Shown here one piece after another: positions 1 through 6,318 of a DNA stretch of 11,409 nt. Position 1 is the first letter of the stretch; every line of letters begins with the position of its first letter. The DNA is from Treponema sp. (lineage in GTDB: Bacteria; Spirochaetota; Spirochaetia; Treponematales; Treponemataceae). The DNA lies in the NCBI GenBank assembly GCA_023231445.1, contig JALNVF010000107.1:1-11409 (forward strand). The letters run 5' to 3'. The translations under genes and the position numbers were made by a program. The notes below the pieces were generated by a model. That model had not been told where the DNA came from. It searched no databases and saw nothing but the letters and a program-made list of their open reading frames with translations.

Positions 1-1308
1 CGTAAGTCCGGTCAGCACCGTCTGTACCGCCTGCATGCGTTCTGCATCTATGCCCGAGTGTTCCGCAAACGACGGCCACTGCGCAACGGCTTCACGGACT
101 TCTGCAAGTATATCCTGTACCTGTGCCCTTTTCAAAAAAGCCGCTTTCCCGCACTCATAAAAATCTTCTGCCGTAAAATGTTCCCGTTTTCCGTTCATGG
201 ACATCTGATGCATGCCCGTCCACAGGCCGCCCGGATTCCAGCTGAATGTAATATCGTATGCAGGCGCAAGCGACCATCTGCCTGTCCGGTCCATGAGAAA
301 TGAAATGTTTTTTACATGGTCATCGTTGTTCGCTGCAAGTATGTTGAACGCCATACGTTTAAAAAACTGAATACCTGCGCTGCGGTCAAGTCCGATCCTG
401 TCCATAATACCGAACACCTGTTCGTAACTGTACGCGCCTGCCTGATTAAAATCGTAATGAGCAAGCGCACCGAGCGTCTGCATGTGGATTTTTCCGCCGC
501 CCGGAGTGCGGTCAAACCGTTTCGTGATAAAATGACGGCGTCCGTTTTCTTCGAGCAGCCGGCATTCGCTCATTTCAATTCCGGCCTGCTGCGCCATACG
601 GTAATAGGCGTATTCAATCTGACCGTAGCCTGACGGATCTGCCAGTTCCTTATCACCGTTTCCCTTTACACCATCAAATTTGATGAGCCAGTATTCGAAA
701 CCTTTATCAGTCTGGAGCTGTCCGGAACGGATTTCGTTCGTCTGCGGATTCCACGCTATGACGGCCTTTGCACGCGCACCGCCTGCCGATGTACCAACCT
801 GGATTATCTGTGCAAGCGCCTTCGCTTCTTTCGTTTCGTCTTCCGGGTGGAGCGGTGCGGCAAGTTTTTCTCTGTTTTGAATTATCTTTGAGGCAAGATC
901 TGCCAGCGCATCAATATGCAGCCGTTCGTTATAATCGGGACTACCGCTCAGTACCGGACGGAATTCAAGTGCGCCCATCCCGCGCGTTCCCGTATAGCAC
1001 AGACGCTCAACAGCGTTGAACGATTCGGGAGTCCGTCCCTGACCTGCAAGCCACACGTCAATGAGCGCGTTTCCGAATTTGTCGGGAATAGAATCAGAAA
1101 GCAGTCCCGGCAGTCCGTGAAAACTCCGGACAGACAGTTCGGGAAAACGGAACACTTCGGACGAGAGCGGCATCATAAGCGGCGATACCTGGATTCCGCT
1201 CTGCCGGAAGCCGGGTTCGTATTCAAAGGAAGCATACGGATCGCCGTCCGGAGAAGTGACTGCACCGATCGTTGTCCCCCACAGGCGGACCTCTGCCGTC
1301 GTCGTCAT
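1..1308 (-). CDS. hipA: HipA-family serine/threonine kinase toxin (C-terminus beyond window edge)
   Basis: HipA-type kinases phosphorylate cytosolic targets (an aminoacyl-tRNA synthetase in the studied cases) and induce growth arrest; the cognate HipB neutralises them. The frame is open for 436 codons from the ATG at 1308 to the window edge with no stop. E. coli HipA is about 440 residues, so little is missing. Visible motifs: an N-terminal HipA subdomain (about 1-120), a Gly-rich loop GTSAGGARAKA (172-182) with Ser174 as a possible autophosphorylation site, an ATP-binding Lys in WLIKF (K210), the catalytic loop NNDDHVKN (327-334, catalytic Asp329) and the metal-binding Asp in APAYD (D352). 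The start overlaps the antitoxin stop by four bases (ATGA), and a GGGGAG Shine-Dalgarno lies inside hipB seven bases upstream. All catalytic residues are present, so the kinase is probably active. The GTSxGGARxK loop differs from E. coli HipA, so the cellular target should not be assumed to be the same. Confidence 0.93.
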   Translation of the reverse strand, partial: MTTTAEVRLWGTTIGAVTSPDGDPYASFEYEPGFRQSGIQVSPLMMPLSSEVFRFPELSVRSFHGLPGLLSDSIPDKFGNALIDVWLAGQGRTPESFNAVERLCYTGTRGMGALEFRPVLSGSPDYNERLHIDALADLASKIIQNREKLAAPLHPEDETKEAKALAQIIQVGTSAGGARAKAVIAWNPQTNEIRSGQLQTDKGFEYWLIKFDGVKGNGDKELADPSGYGQIEYAYYRMAQQAGIEMSECRLLEENGRRHFITKRFDRTPGGGKIHMQTLGALAHYDFNQAGAYSYEQVFGIMDRIGLDRSAGIQFFKRMAFNILAANNDDHVKNISFLMDRTGRWSLAPAYDITFSWNPGGLWTGMHQMSMNGKREHFTAEDFYECGKAAFLKRAQVQDILAEVREAVAQWPSFAEHSGIDAERMQAVQTVLTGLT

Positions 1309-1658
1309 TTTTCATCTCCCCATTTCCATGCAGAATCATCAGCAGTTTTTTCCTGCCGTTTTGAAGAAACCCGTTTTTTCTGTTTTGCTTCAGGCCGGAG
1401 CAGTTCCACCGGATGCAGTTCCTGTTCCGGTACAAGTACGTTGAATTTTCCCAGCAGCCTGAGAGCCCGCAGGATTCTTATAAAGCTGTCCATCTGTACG
1501 GAACTGCCCGATTCAAGACGGACGACAGTACTGAGCGAAACGTTCGCCTGTCCGGCAAGCTCCGTCTGTGTTATGCCGCGGTCGATACGGATCTGTTTAA
1601 TGCGCCCGCTGAGTTCTTTTAAAACCGATTCATCGGTAAGGGAATCCTGAATTTCCAT
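1305..1658 (-). CDS. hipB: HipB-like XRE-family antitoxin / autorepressor
   Basis: This is a small DNA-binding protein of the XRE/Cro-CI helix-turn-helix family. It would bind the toxin encoded next to it and repress its own operon. The HTH core reads RIKQIRIDRGITQTELAGQA, followed by a recognition helix around VSLSTVVRLESG and a third helix (FIRILRALRLLGKFNVLVP), the usual HipB layout. The Lys/Arg-rich tail (about the last 30 residues) looks flexible, as expected for a toxin-contacting or protease-sensitive end. I prefer the ATG at 1658 (117 residues). A good promoter (TTGACA, 17 bp, TATGCT) ends six bases before it, so the alternative ATG at 1676 would lie inside the promoter. Neither start has a convincing Shine-Dalgarno. 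If the promoter is wrong, the 1676 start gives 123 residues. The gene precedes hipA with a four-base overlap, the canonical antitoxin-first order. Confidence 0.88.
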   Translation of the reverse strand: MEIQDSLTDESVLKELSGRIKQIRIDRGITQTELAGQANVSLSTVVRLESGSSVQMDSFIRILRALRLLGKFNVLVPEQELHPVELLRPEAKQKKRVSSKRQEKTADDSAWKWGDEK

Positions 1659-1664
1659 ACGGCA

Positions 1665-1693
1665 AGCATACTGCATATATCTATACCTGTCAA
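1665..1693 (-). promoter_or_regulatory. Sigma-70-type promoter of hipBA, apparently leaderless
   Basis: On the minus strand a perfect -35 TTGACA (1693-1688) is followed by a 17-base spacer and a -10 TATGCT (1670-1665, four of six consensus bases). The predicted start of transcription, about seven bases further on, falls on or beside the ATG at 1658, which implies a leaderless antitoxin message. The match is read by eye and not scored. Confidence 0.55.
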
Positions 1694-1712
1694 TAATTAG
1701 TCATATGTGACA
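1688..1712. promoter_or_regulatory. Candidate HipB operator: inverted repeat TGTCA-N15-TGACA
   Basis: The half-sites TGTCA (1688-1692) and TGACA (1708-1712) are inverted around 15 bases, and a second imperfect palindrome GTCATATGTGAC (1701-1712) overlaps the right half. The left half-site coincides with the -35 hexamer of the hipBA promoter, which suits autorepression by a dimeric XRE protein. It does not resemble the E. coli HipB operator (TATCC-N8-GGATA). Assignment is by position only. Confidence 0.35.
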
Positions 1713-1787
1713 AATTAATGCTTATTTTTGTGTATAGTTGGTCAAAAAAGATATATTAAAAAATATAGGTTTATTTGTGCGGAGGGC

Positions 1788-1855
1788 TTAACAGCCCGCC
1801 TCCCGGGGCGAGGTTGTTGATTCAGGCAGCAGGTTTACGACCCCTGCTGCCTGAA
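1788..1855. other. Two abutting GC-rich hairpins, possible structured RNA element
   Basis: Two long hairpins stand side by side with no spacer. The first (1788-1820) pairs TTAACAGCCCGCC with GGCG-A-GGTTGTTGA: 13 pairs with one bulged A at 1811, two G-T wobbles and a TCCCGG loop. The second (1821-1855) pairs TTCAGGCAGCAGG with CCTGCTGCCTGAA: 13 perfect pairs around a 9-base loop. Neither is followed by a T-run, so they are not ordinary terminators. An alternative small hairpin GGGCT-TAAC-AGCCC (1785-1797) competes with the first. The element sits in very AT-rich surroundings between the divergent hipB and aminotransferase genes. I do not recognise a known riboswitch or ncRNA family. It could be a small RNA gene, a leader element of the downstream operon, or a recombination site. 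The rest of the 1677-2057 spacer holds the hipB promoter, an A/T-rich stretch (1895-1957) with no gene, and the terminator-like hairpin at 1990-2034. Confidence 0.5.
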
Positions 1856-1970
1856 GCGCAGAAGTGGTGATTTATGATGTATCCGCATAATAGGTATAAA
1901 ACCGGGTAAAAAATAAAAAAATTCAGGGAATTTAACAAAATAATTTCATTTTTTTTGTGGTGAAAGTGAT

Positions 1971-1976
1971 TATACT
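1971..1976 (+). promoter_or_regulatory. Possible -10 box (TATACT) of the aminotransferase-ECF operon
   Basis: TATACT matches five of six -10 bases and is preceded by a long T-run (1949-1956), but no clear -35 hexamer is visible 16-18 bases upstream. It would start transcription near 1983, just before the hairpin at 1990-2034, placing that hairpin in the operon leader. Weak evidence. Confidence 0.3.
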
Positions 1977-1989
1977 TGTCTCATAACTT

Positions 1990-2034
1990 GACAAAGAGGT
2001 CGGATATGCGGATATCCGGCCTCTTTTATTTTTA
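1990..2034 (+). terminator. Rho-independent terminator-like hairpin before the B6/ECF operon (terminator or attenuator)
   Basis: The arms AAAGAGGTCGGATAT (1993-2007) and ATATCCGGCCTCTTT (2012-2026) form 15 continuous pairs, one of them a T-G wobble, closed by a GCGG loop and followed by TTATTTTTA. It is a textbook intrinsic terminator on the plus strand and ends 24 bases before the next start codon. No plus-strand protein gene lies upstream in the window. It therefore either ends a short non-coding transcript (see the hairpins at 1788-1855) or acts as an attenuator in the leader. Its base (GACAAAGAGGTCG / CGGCCTCTTTT) is identical to that of the terminator at 6319-6360. Confidence 0.75.
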
Positions 2035-2057
2035 ACCCTATTTTATGGAGGAAAAAC

Positions 2058-3227
2058 ATGGCAAATGAAAAAATGATGCGGTATCCGGATTTTACAATGG
2101 CGTCGGGTCCGTGTTCCGTATCACAGACAGTACTTGCAGCAATGAGTCTGCCGGTAGTATATCATTATGATCCTGTGTTTATGGATTTATTTCAGGATAC
2201 GTGTGAAAAATTAAAAAAAGTACTTTACACTAAAAATGATGTAATCATCATGCAGGGGGATGCCGTTCTTGCGCTGGAATCTGCGGCATACAGTATGATA
2301 GCACCGGGGGATACGGTCCTGAATCTGGTATCGGGCTATTACGGAAAAGGATACGGCGATCATATTACGGCCTTCGGCGGAAATCTTCTGGAACTTGAGG
2401 TACCGTATAATGAATCGGTACGGATTGAGCAGGTGGAAAAAGTCATAACCGAACATCCGGAAATAAAAATTCTATCCATGGTCCATTCCGAAACTCCGTC
2501 GTGTACTGTAAATCCGGTAAAAGAAATCTGCCAGCTGGCTCATAAACACGGGATTTTAACAATAGTCGACAGTGTCTCTGGAGTCGGCAGTACGGAAGTG
2601 CTTGTCGACAAATACGGGATTGATATCTGCATCGTCGGTTCGCAGAAATGCATCGGAGCTGTTCCCGGTCTTTCCATAGTGTCCGTATCGGATGCTGCAT
2701 GGAAAAAAATGGAGAAAAGAAATCCAAGACGCTGGAGCGTTCTGTGTATGCTCGACTGGAAAGAAATGTGGGTTGCTGATAAACGTTTCCCGTCTACGAT
2801 ATCGGTCAGTCTTATTTACGCTCTTCATCAGGCTGTCGACGAAATTCTTGAAGAAACAATGGAAAAAGCCTGGGAACGGCATGAACTGTGTGCAAAGATG
2901 TGCAGAGCAGGATTAAAGGGAATGGGACTTACGCTGTGGGCTGTATCGGAAGAAATCTGTGCAACCTGTGCAACGTCGTTCTGTCTTCCTGAAAAGATAA
3001 ACCAGCTGGAATACCGGTATCATTTGCGGAATAAATACGGGTTTATGATTTCCGCAGGTTTGAATGAACAGGCTTCAAAGCTTCTGCGGATAGGACACAT
3101 GGGAAATGTGGCAAAACCGATGATTATACCGGCCGTTTTAACAGCAGTCGGCAATGCGTTTTGTGATATGGGACATGAGGTGGATGTTGATGCAGGAATA
3201 GTTGCAGCCTGCAGTATAAGGAGATAA
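2058..3227 (+). CDS. Class V aminotransferase, probable pyridoxamine-pyruvate transaminase
   Basis: This is a PLP-fold type I (class V) aminotransferase of 389 residues. Family knowledge: pyridoxamine-pyruvate transaminase (EC 2.6.1.30) interconverts pyridoxamine plus pyruvate with pyridoxal plus alanine, acts on unphosphorylated vitamers, and is related to alanine-glyoxylate aminotransferases. As I recall the Mesorhizobium loti enzyme, this protein matches it along its length: MMRYP near the start, VLNL-SG-YGKG (87-98), LEVPYNES (113-120), HSETPS (143-148), IVDSVSG (169-175), the Schiff-base Lys in GSQKCIGAVPG (K197), and KLLRIGHMG (341-349, with Arg344 a likely carboxylate ligand). Asp68 stands where I recall a Glu, and Leu335 where I recall an Arg, so substrate preference may differ. 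Start: GGAGG six bases before the ATG. It is the first gene of the operon; its stop lies three bases before the S-component start. Alternative: a general alanine-glyoxylate or serine-pyruvate aminotransferase, less likely given the transporter context. Confidence 0.85.
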   Translation: MANEKMMRYPDFTMASGPCSVSQTVLAAMSLPVVYHYDPVFMDLFQDTCEKLKKVLYTKNDVIIMQGDAVLALESAAYSMIAPGDTVLNLVSGYYGKGYGDHITAFGGNLLELEVPYNESVRIEQVEKVITEHPEIKILSMVHSETPSCTVNPVKEICQLAHKHGILTIVDSVSGVGSTEVLVDKYGIDICIVGSQKCIGAVPGLSIVSVSDAAWKKMEKRNPRRWSVLCMLDWKEMWVADKRFPSTISVSLIYALHQAVDEILEETMEKAWERHELCAKMCRAGLKGMGLTLWAVSEEICATCATSFCLPEKINQLEYRYHLRNKYGFMISAGLNEQASKLLRIGHMGNVAKPMIIPAVLTAVGNAFCDMGHEVDVDAGIVAACSIRR

Positions 3228-3229
3228 AA

Positions 3230-3769
3230 ATGAAGAAACCTAAAAAAATATTTGCAGCAAAAATGGTTGCACTGATCGCAATATTAACGGCCGTTACGAC
3301 AGTTCTTACGCTGATCGTACGTATTCCCTTTGCACCGACGAGAGGGTATATCACGCTGGCCGATGTGGGTGTATATTTTGCATCGTTTGCACTGGGACCG
3401 GTTGTGGGAACAATTGCAGGAGGAGTGGGAACAGGTCTTGCAGACGCCATTTCGGGCTATCCGCAATGGATGATTCTTTCCTGCCTTATACACGGACTGC
3501 AGGGACTTGCCGCCGGGCTTATCGGTAGAAAGGGAAAGCTGGTGTTTATGATTCTGGGATGTGTGACGGGAGCCGTTATTATGGTAGGAGGATATTTCAT
3601 ATCCGAAGTTTTTCTGTACGGAATAGGTGCTGCCGCGGCGGAAATTCCGGGTAATCTGTTCCAGAATGCAGCCGGAGCCGTAATAGGAATTCCTCTTGTC
3701 TATGCAGTAAAAAAAGCATATCCGCCTATCAATGAAATAGGTAAAAAACAGACCTGGAAGGAAGTCTGA
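3230..3769 (+). CDS. ECF transporter S component, predicted vitamin B6 vitamer binding
   Basis: This is the substrate-binding integral membrane subunit of an energy-coupling factor importer. The 179 residues are very hydrophobic and compatible with about six membrane helices, the normal S-component size. Helix 1 carries an AxxxA motif (AILTA, 17-21), the known EcfT docking motif. The segment from RGYITLADVG (38-47) to the GTIAGGVGTGLADAISGY stretch (60-77) is typical of the riboflavin/HmpT/PdxU-like S-component superfamily, where the loop before it helps hold the ligand. Substrate cannot be read from sequence. The aminotransferase directly upstream, which handles pyridoxamine or pyridoxal, points to an unphosphorylated B6 vitamer (inference). 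The Shine-Dalgarno AAGGAG overlaps the end of the upstream gene, so the two are translationally linked. The ATPases and EcfT follow, making this a dedicated (group I) ECF system rather than one sharing a genome-wide module. Confidence 0.85.
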   Translation: MKKPKKIFAAKMVALIAILTAVTTVLTLIVRIPFAPTRGYITLADVGVYFASFALGPVVGTIAGGVGTGLADAISGYPQWMILSCLIHGLQGLAAGLIGRKGKLVFMILGCVTGAVIMVGGYFISEVFLYGIGAAAAEIPGNLFQNAAGAVIGIPLVYAVKKAYPPINEIGKKQTWKEV

Positions 3770-3774
3770 GCTGT

Positions 3775-4644
3775 ATGGACGACAACTACATTATCGAAAT
3801 AGAGAACCTGAAATTCGCCTATCCTGCCTATGAGGGAGAAACACAACCGAAATTCGTATTAAACGGTTTGAATCTGAAGGTAAAAAAAGGAGAATTTCTT
3901 TCCATTATGGGACCGACAGGTGTCGGAAAGACGACGCTCAGCCTCGTGATTAACGGCATCATACCTCATTCGACGGGAGGTCTGTTCGGCGGATGTGTAA
4001 AAGTATGCCGGATGGACACAAAGGAATACACTATGGCAGAGCTGGCCAAAAAGGTCGGAATCGTTTTTCAGGATCCGGAAAGTCAGTTGTTCTGTATGAC
4101 GGTGGAAGACGAAGTCGCTTTCGGTCTGGAAAATGTCGGAATGCCGCGGGAAGAGATGGATGTAAAAATAACGAATGCATTACATGCCGTCGATATGGAG
4201 GAATACAGGGAAAGGTCACCATTCAATCTGTCCGGAGGACAAAAACAGCGGGTGGCAATAGCTGCGATGCTCGCGATGGAACCTGAGATTCTTATACTTG
4301 ACGAACCGACTTCCGGGCTTGACCCGATAGGCAAAAGTGAGGTTTTCAGAGTCATACACGATCTGAAAGCACAGAAAAATATGACGGTTATTATGATAGA
4401 ACAGGAAAGCGAACGGGTTGCCGAATTTTCAGACAGAGTTGTCATCCTGTACGAAGGAAAGGTCGAAATGGAAGGTACTCCCGGGGAAATATTCCGGAAG
4501 GTACCCGAACTGCGGAAAATCGGTATATCAATACCGCAGATGTCCGAACTGAGTTACGACTATTCGGTAAAAACTCAAAATAAGGAATGCGATTTTATAT
4601 CTTTAGGCGGAGCTGAACTCTTTTTTACGGGAGGTTCTGTATGA
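3775..4644 (+). CDS. ecfA1: ECF transporter ATPase A1 (H-loop His replaced by Gln)
   Basis: This cytoplasmic ABC ATPase (289 residues) powers the ECF importer as a heterodimer with the next gene product. Seen: Walker A GPTGVGKT (46-53), Q-loop and Q-helix FQDPESQLF (98-106; this motif contacts the EcfT coupling helices), an intact signature LSGGQ (152-156), and Walker B ILILDEP with catalytic Glu177 and a SGLDP D-loop. The H-loop, usually a His after Walker B, reads MIEQESE, with Gln210 encoded by CAG. The catalytic-switch His is therefore absent. The C-terminal tail of about 60 residues is longer than the core domain needs, as in many ECF A subunits. It starts six bases after the S-component stop with AAGGAAG upstream, and overlaps the next gene by four bases (ATGA). 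Confidence 0.93.
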   Translation: MDDNYIIEIENLKFAYPAYEGETQPKFVLNGLNLKVKKGEFLSIMGPTGVGKTTLSLVINGIIPHSTGGLFGGCVKVCRMDTKEYTMAELAKKVGIVFQDPESQLFCMTVEDEVAFGLENVGMPREEMDVKITNALHAVDMEEYRERSPFNLSGGQKQRVAIAAMLAMEPEILILDEPTSGLDPIGKSEVFRVIHDLKAQKNMTVIMIEQESERVAEFSDRVVILYEGKVEMEGTPGEIFRKVPELRKIGISIPQMSELSYDYSVKTQNKECDFISLGGAELFFTGGSV

Positions 4645-5516
4645 CAGAAGAAGATAGAGTGCCTGTTATCGAAGTAAGAAATCTCCGACATGTGTATGAC
4701 AACGGTACGGAAGCTCTGGCGGGAATCAATATAAAGATTTACCGCGGGGATTTTATCGGAGTAATCGGTCAGAACGGTTCCGGAAAATCGACTTTCATAA
4801 AACACCTGAACGGTCTTCTCCGTCCAACGGCAGGAACAGTTCTGTTAAACGGGACCGATATAAAAAAAGAATCCGTAGTAAAAATTTCCAGAACGGTAGG
4901 ATTCGTATTTCAGAATCCGGATCATCAGATTTTCTGCCCCAACGTGGAAGAGGAACTCCTGTTCGGACCAAGAAATATGGGATTGAACGAGAAAGAAGCG
5001 CAGGACCGGAAAGATGAAGCTATGGAAAGATTCGGTCTTACGCAGTTTGCAAAATACCCTCCTGCAATTCTCGGGTTCGGTATCCGCAGGAAAGTCAGCA
5101 TCGCAGGTATTTATTCCATGAAACCCGACATAATGATACTTGATGAACCGACAGTCGGTCTGGACTGGAAGACTACCCTGGATCTAATGCAGATCATAAC
5201 GGAATTAAATGCGGCAGGTCATACAATTCTGCTGGTTACCCATGATATGCGCGTAATTTCCGAATATACGGACAGGAGTATCGTACTCAGGCACGGCAGT
5301 CTGATATTGGACGGAAAAACGAGAGATGTAATGAAAAATTTCAGTGTGCTTCAGGAAACCCGTATTACGCCTCCTGATATAATGAAACTTTCCGATGAAC
5401 TTATGCAGAGAGGTTTTATTAAAACTCATACGCTTACGAACAGCGAATTTATTAACGAATATGAAAAAGAATATCAAAAGGAGCTGTATGTAGAAGGAGT
5501 CTCTCATGGGTTTTGA
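4641..5516 (+). CDS. ecfA2: ECF transporter ATPase A2 (degenerate ABC signature)
   Basis: This is the second ABC ATPase of the ECF module (291 residues), partner of the A1 subunit encoded upstream. Seen: Walker A GQNGSGKS (43-50), Q-loop and Q-helix FQNPDHQIF (90-98), Walker B IMILDE with Glu169, D-loop VGLDW, and an intact H-loop VTHDM (His201). The ABC signature, expected as LSGGQ-x-QR, reads LGFGIRRK (144-151): Ser to Gly, the first Gly to Phe, and Gln to Ile. The flanking KVSIAG matches the usual RVAIAG, so the position is certain and no frameshift is involved. The start overlaps the upstream stop (ATGA), with GGGAGG upstream; the end overlaps ecfT by 11 bases. The C-terminal region (about 240-291) is predicted to be helical and charged. 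Confidence 0.93.
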   Translation: MTEEDRVPVIEVRNLRHVYDNGTEALAGINIKIYRGDFIGVIGQNGSGKSTFIKHLNGLLRPTAGTVLLNGTDIKKESVVKISRTVGFVFQNPDHQIFCPNVEEELLFGPRNMGLNEKEAQDRKDEAMERFGLTQFAKYPPAILGFGIRRKVSIAGIYSMKPDIMILDEPTVGLDWKTTLDLMQIITELNAAGHTILLVTHDMRVISEYTDRSIVLRHGSLILDGKTRDVMKNFSVLQETRITPPDIMKLSDELMQRGFIKTHTLTNSEFINEYEKEYQKELYVEGVSHGF

Positions 5517-6273
5517 TTTTTATATCAGGGAAGATACGTGGCTGCATCGTTTTGATCCGCGGGTTAAGATTATACTGGCAGTTGTACTTATGTTTGTAGT
5601 GCTCTCTTTAAAAAGTCTGCTGCCGATAGTCATAATACTTTCTGCCATACATGCGGCATTGTTCAGCGCAAAAATACCGCTTAACCGTTTTCAATGGGTA
5701 TGGAAAATGATGCTTCCGGTAACAATAATGATTATTGTATTATGGCCGTTCTTTTATCACAGCGGGAAAGAACTGATTCATTTCGGTATACTGTCTATTA
5801 CTTCGGGCGGGTTGATAGAAGGAACGGCGATGGCGTTGCGGATATGTTCTCTCGGCTTTGCCTGTTTTATTCTTCTGTTCACAACGGATCAGAATCAGAT
5901 TGTACGCGGGCTTGTAAAAATGGGATTACCGTATACGATAGGTCTTACTTTTGCCATAACGCTCCGGTATCTGCCGACCTTTTTCGGTATCATCGGCATG
6001 GTGATCGACGCACAAAAAGCCAGAGGACTTGATCTGAACACCGGCGGTCCTGTCAAACGCATGAGATCCTATATGCCGGTTCTGGTAGCAGTACTTATAA
6101 CCGGACTCAAAACAAGTGAAAATCTGTCCAATGCGCTTGAAACAAGGGCGTTCAGCGTATCGGTAAAAAAACGGACATATTTCAACGATATTCGTTTCAG
6201 AGCGGCAGACGGTATTGCAACCGTATGTATTATCGGTGCTGCTGTTTTGAGAATTTATACGATGGTTGCTTGA
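5506..6273 (+). CDS. ecfT: ECF transporter transmembrane coupling protein EcfT
   Basis: EcfT is the membrane scaffold that links the S component to the two ATPases. The 255 residues show the family layout: an N-terminal LHRFDPRVKI motif (13-22) before the first helix, hydrophobic segments at about 23-52, 67-84 and 104-126, the PYTIGLTFAITLRYLPTF region (142-159), and a long amphipathic cytoplasmic part. That part carries the two coupling motifs: ARG (172-174, in AQKARGLDL) and TRA (213-215, in ALETRAFS, a variant of the usual ARG/ARA). A final membrane helix (about 236-252) closes the protein. Together with two A subunits and one S subunit this makes a complete importer. It is the last gene of the operon; a terminator follows 45 bases after the stop. 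Confidence 0.93.
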   Translation: MGFDFYIREDTWLHRFDPRVKIILAVVLMFVVLSLKSLLPIVIILSAIHAALFSAKIPLNRFQWVWKMMLPVTIMIIVLWPFFYHSGKELIHFGILSITSGGLIEGTAMALRICSLGFACFILLFTTDQNQIVRGLVKMGLPYTIGLTFAITLRYLPTFFGIIGMVIDAQKARGLDLNTGGPVKRMRSYMPVLVAVLITGLKTSENLSNALETRAFSVSVKKRTYFNDIRFRAADGIATVCIIGAAVLRIYTMVA

Positions 6274-6318
6274 TTTTTTTAATCATTATAGTGTAGTGTT
6301 GACTGGTTTCTGAATTAA

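Noticed and set aside
916..1650. A 244-codon open frame on the plus strand
   Set aside because: It runs antisense across hipA and hipB, both of which show clear family motifs; the translation is low-complexity and Ser/Arg-rich.
1785..1820. Integron attC-like site (GCTTAAC inverse core, bulged-A stem)
   Set aside because: A GCTTAAC box and an extrahelical base are present, but there is no matching GTTRRRY core on the right side and no cassette or integrase in the window.
1988..2016. TTGACA at 1988-1993 as the -35 of the operon promoter
   Set aside because: The sequence 17 bases downstream is GATATC, a poor -10, and both lie inside the terminator stem.
1780..2050. Known riboswitch (TPP, FMN, cobalamin, THF, ZTP)
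   Set aside because: None of the conserved core motifs that I know for these classes is present; pairing alone is not enough to name a class.
5086..5115. Frameshift or sequencing error explaining the odd ABC signature of A2
   Set aside because: The codons on both sides stay in frame with the family (PAIL...KVSIAG), so the change is substitution, not a shift. Single-base errors could not produce all three altered residues.
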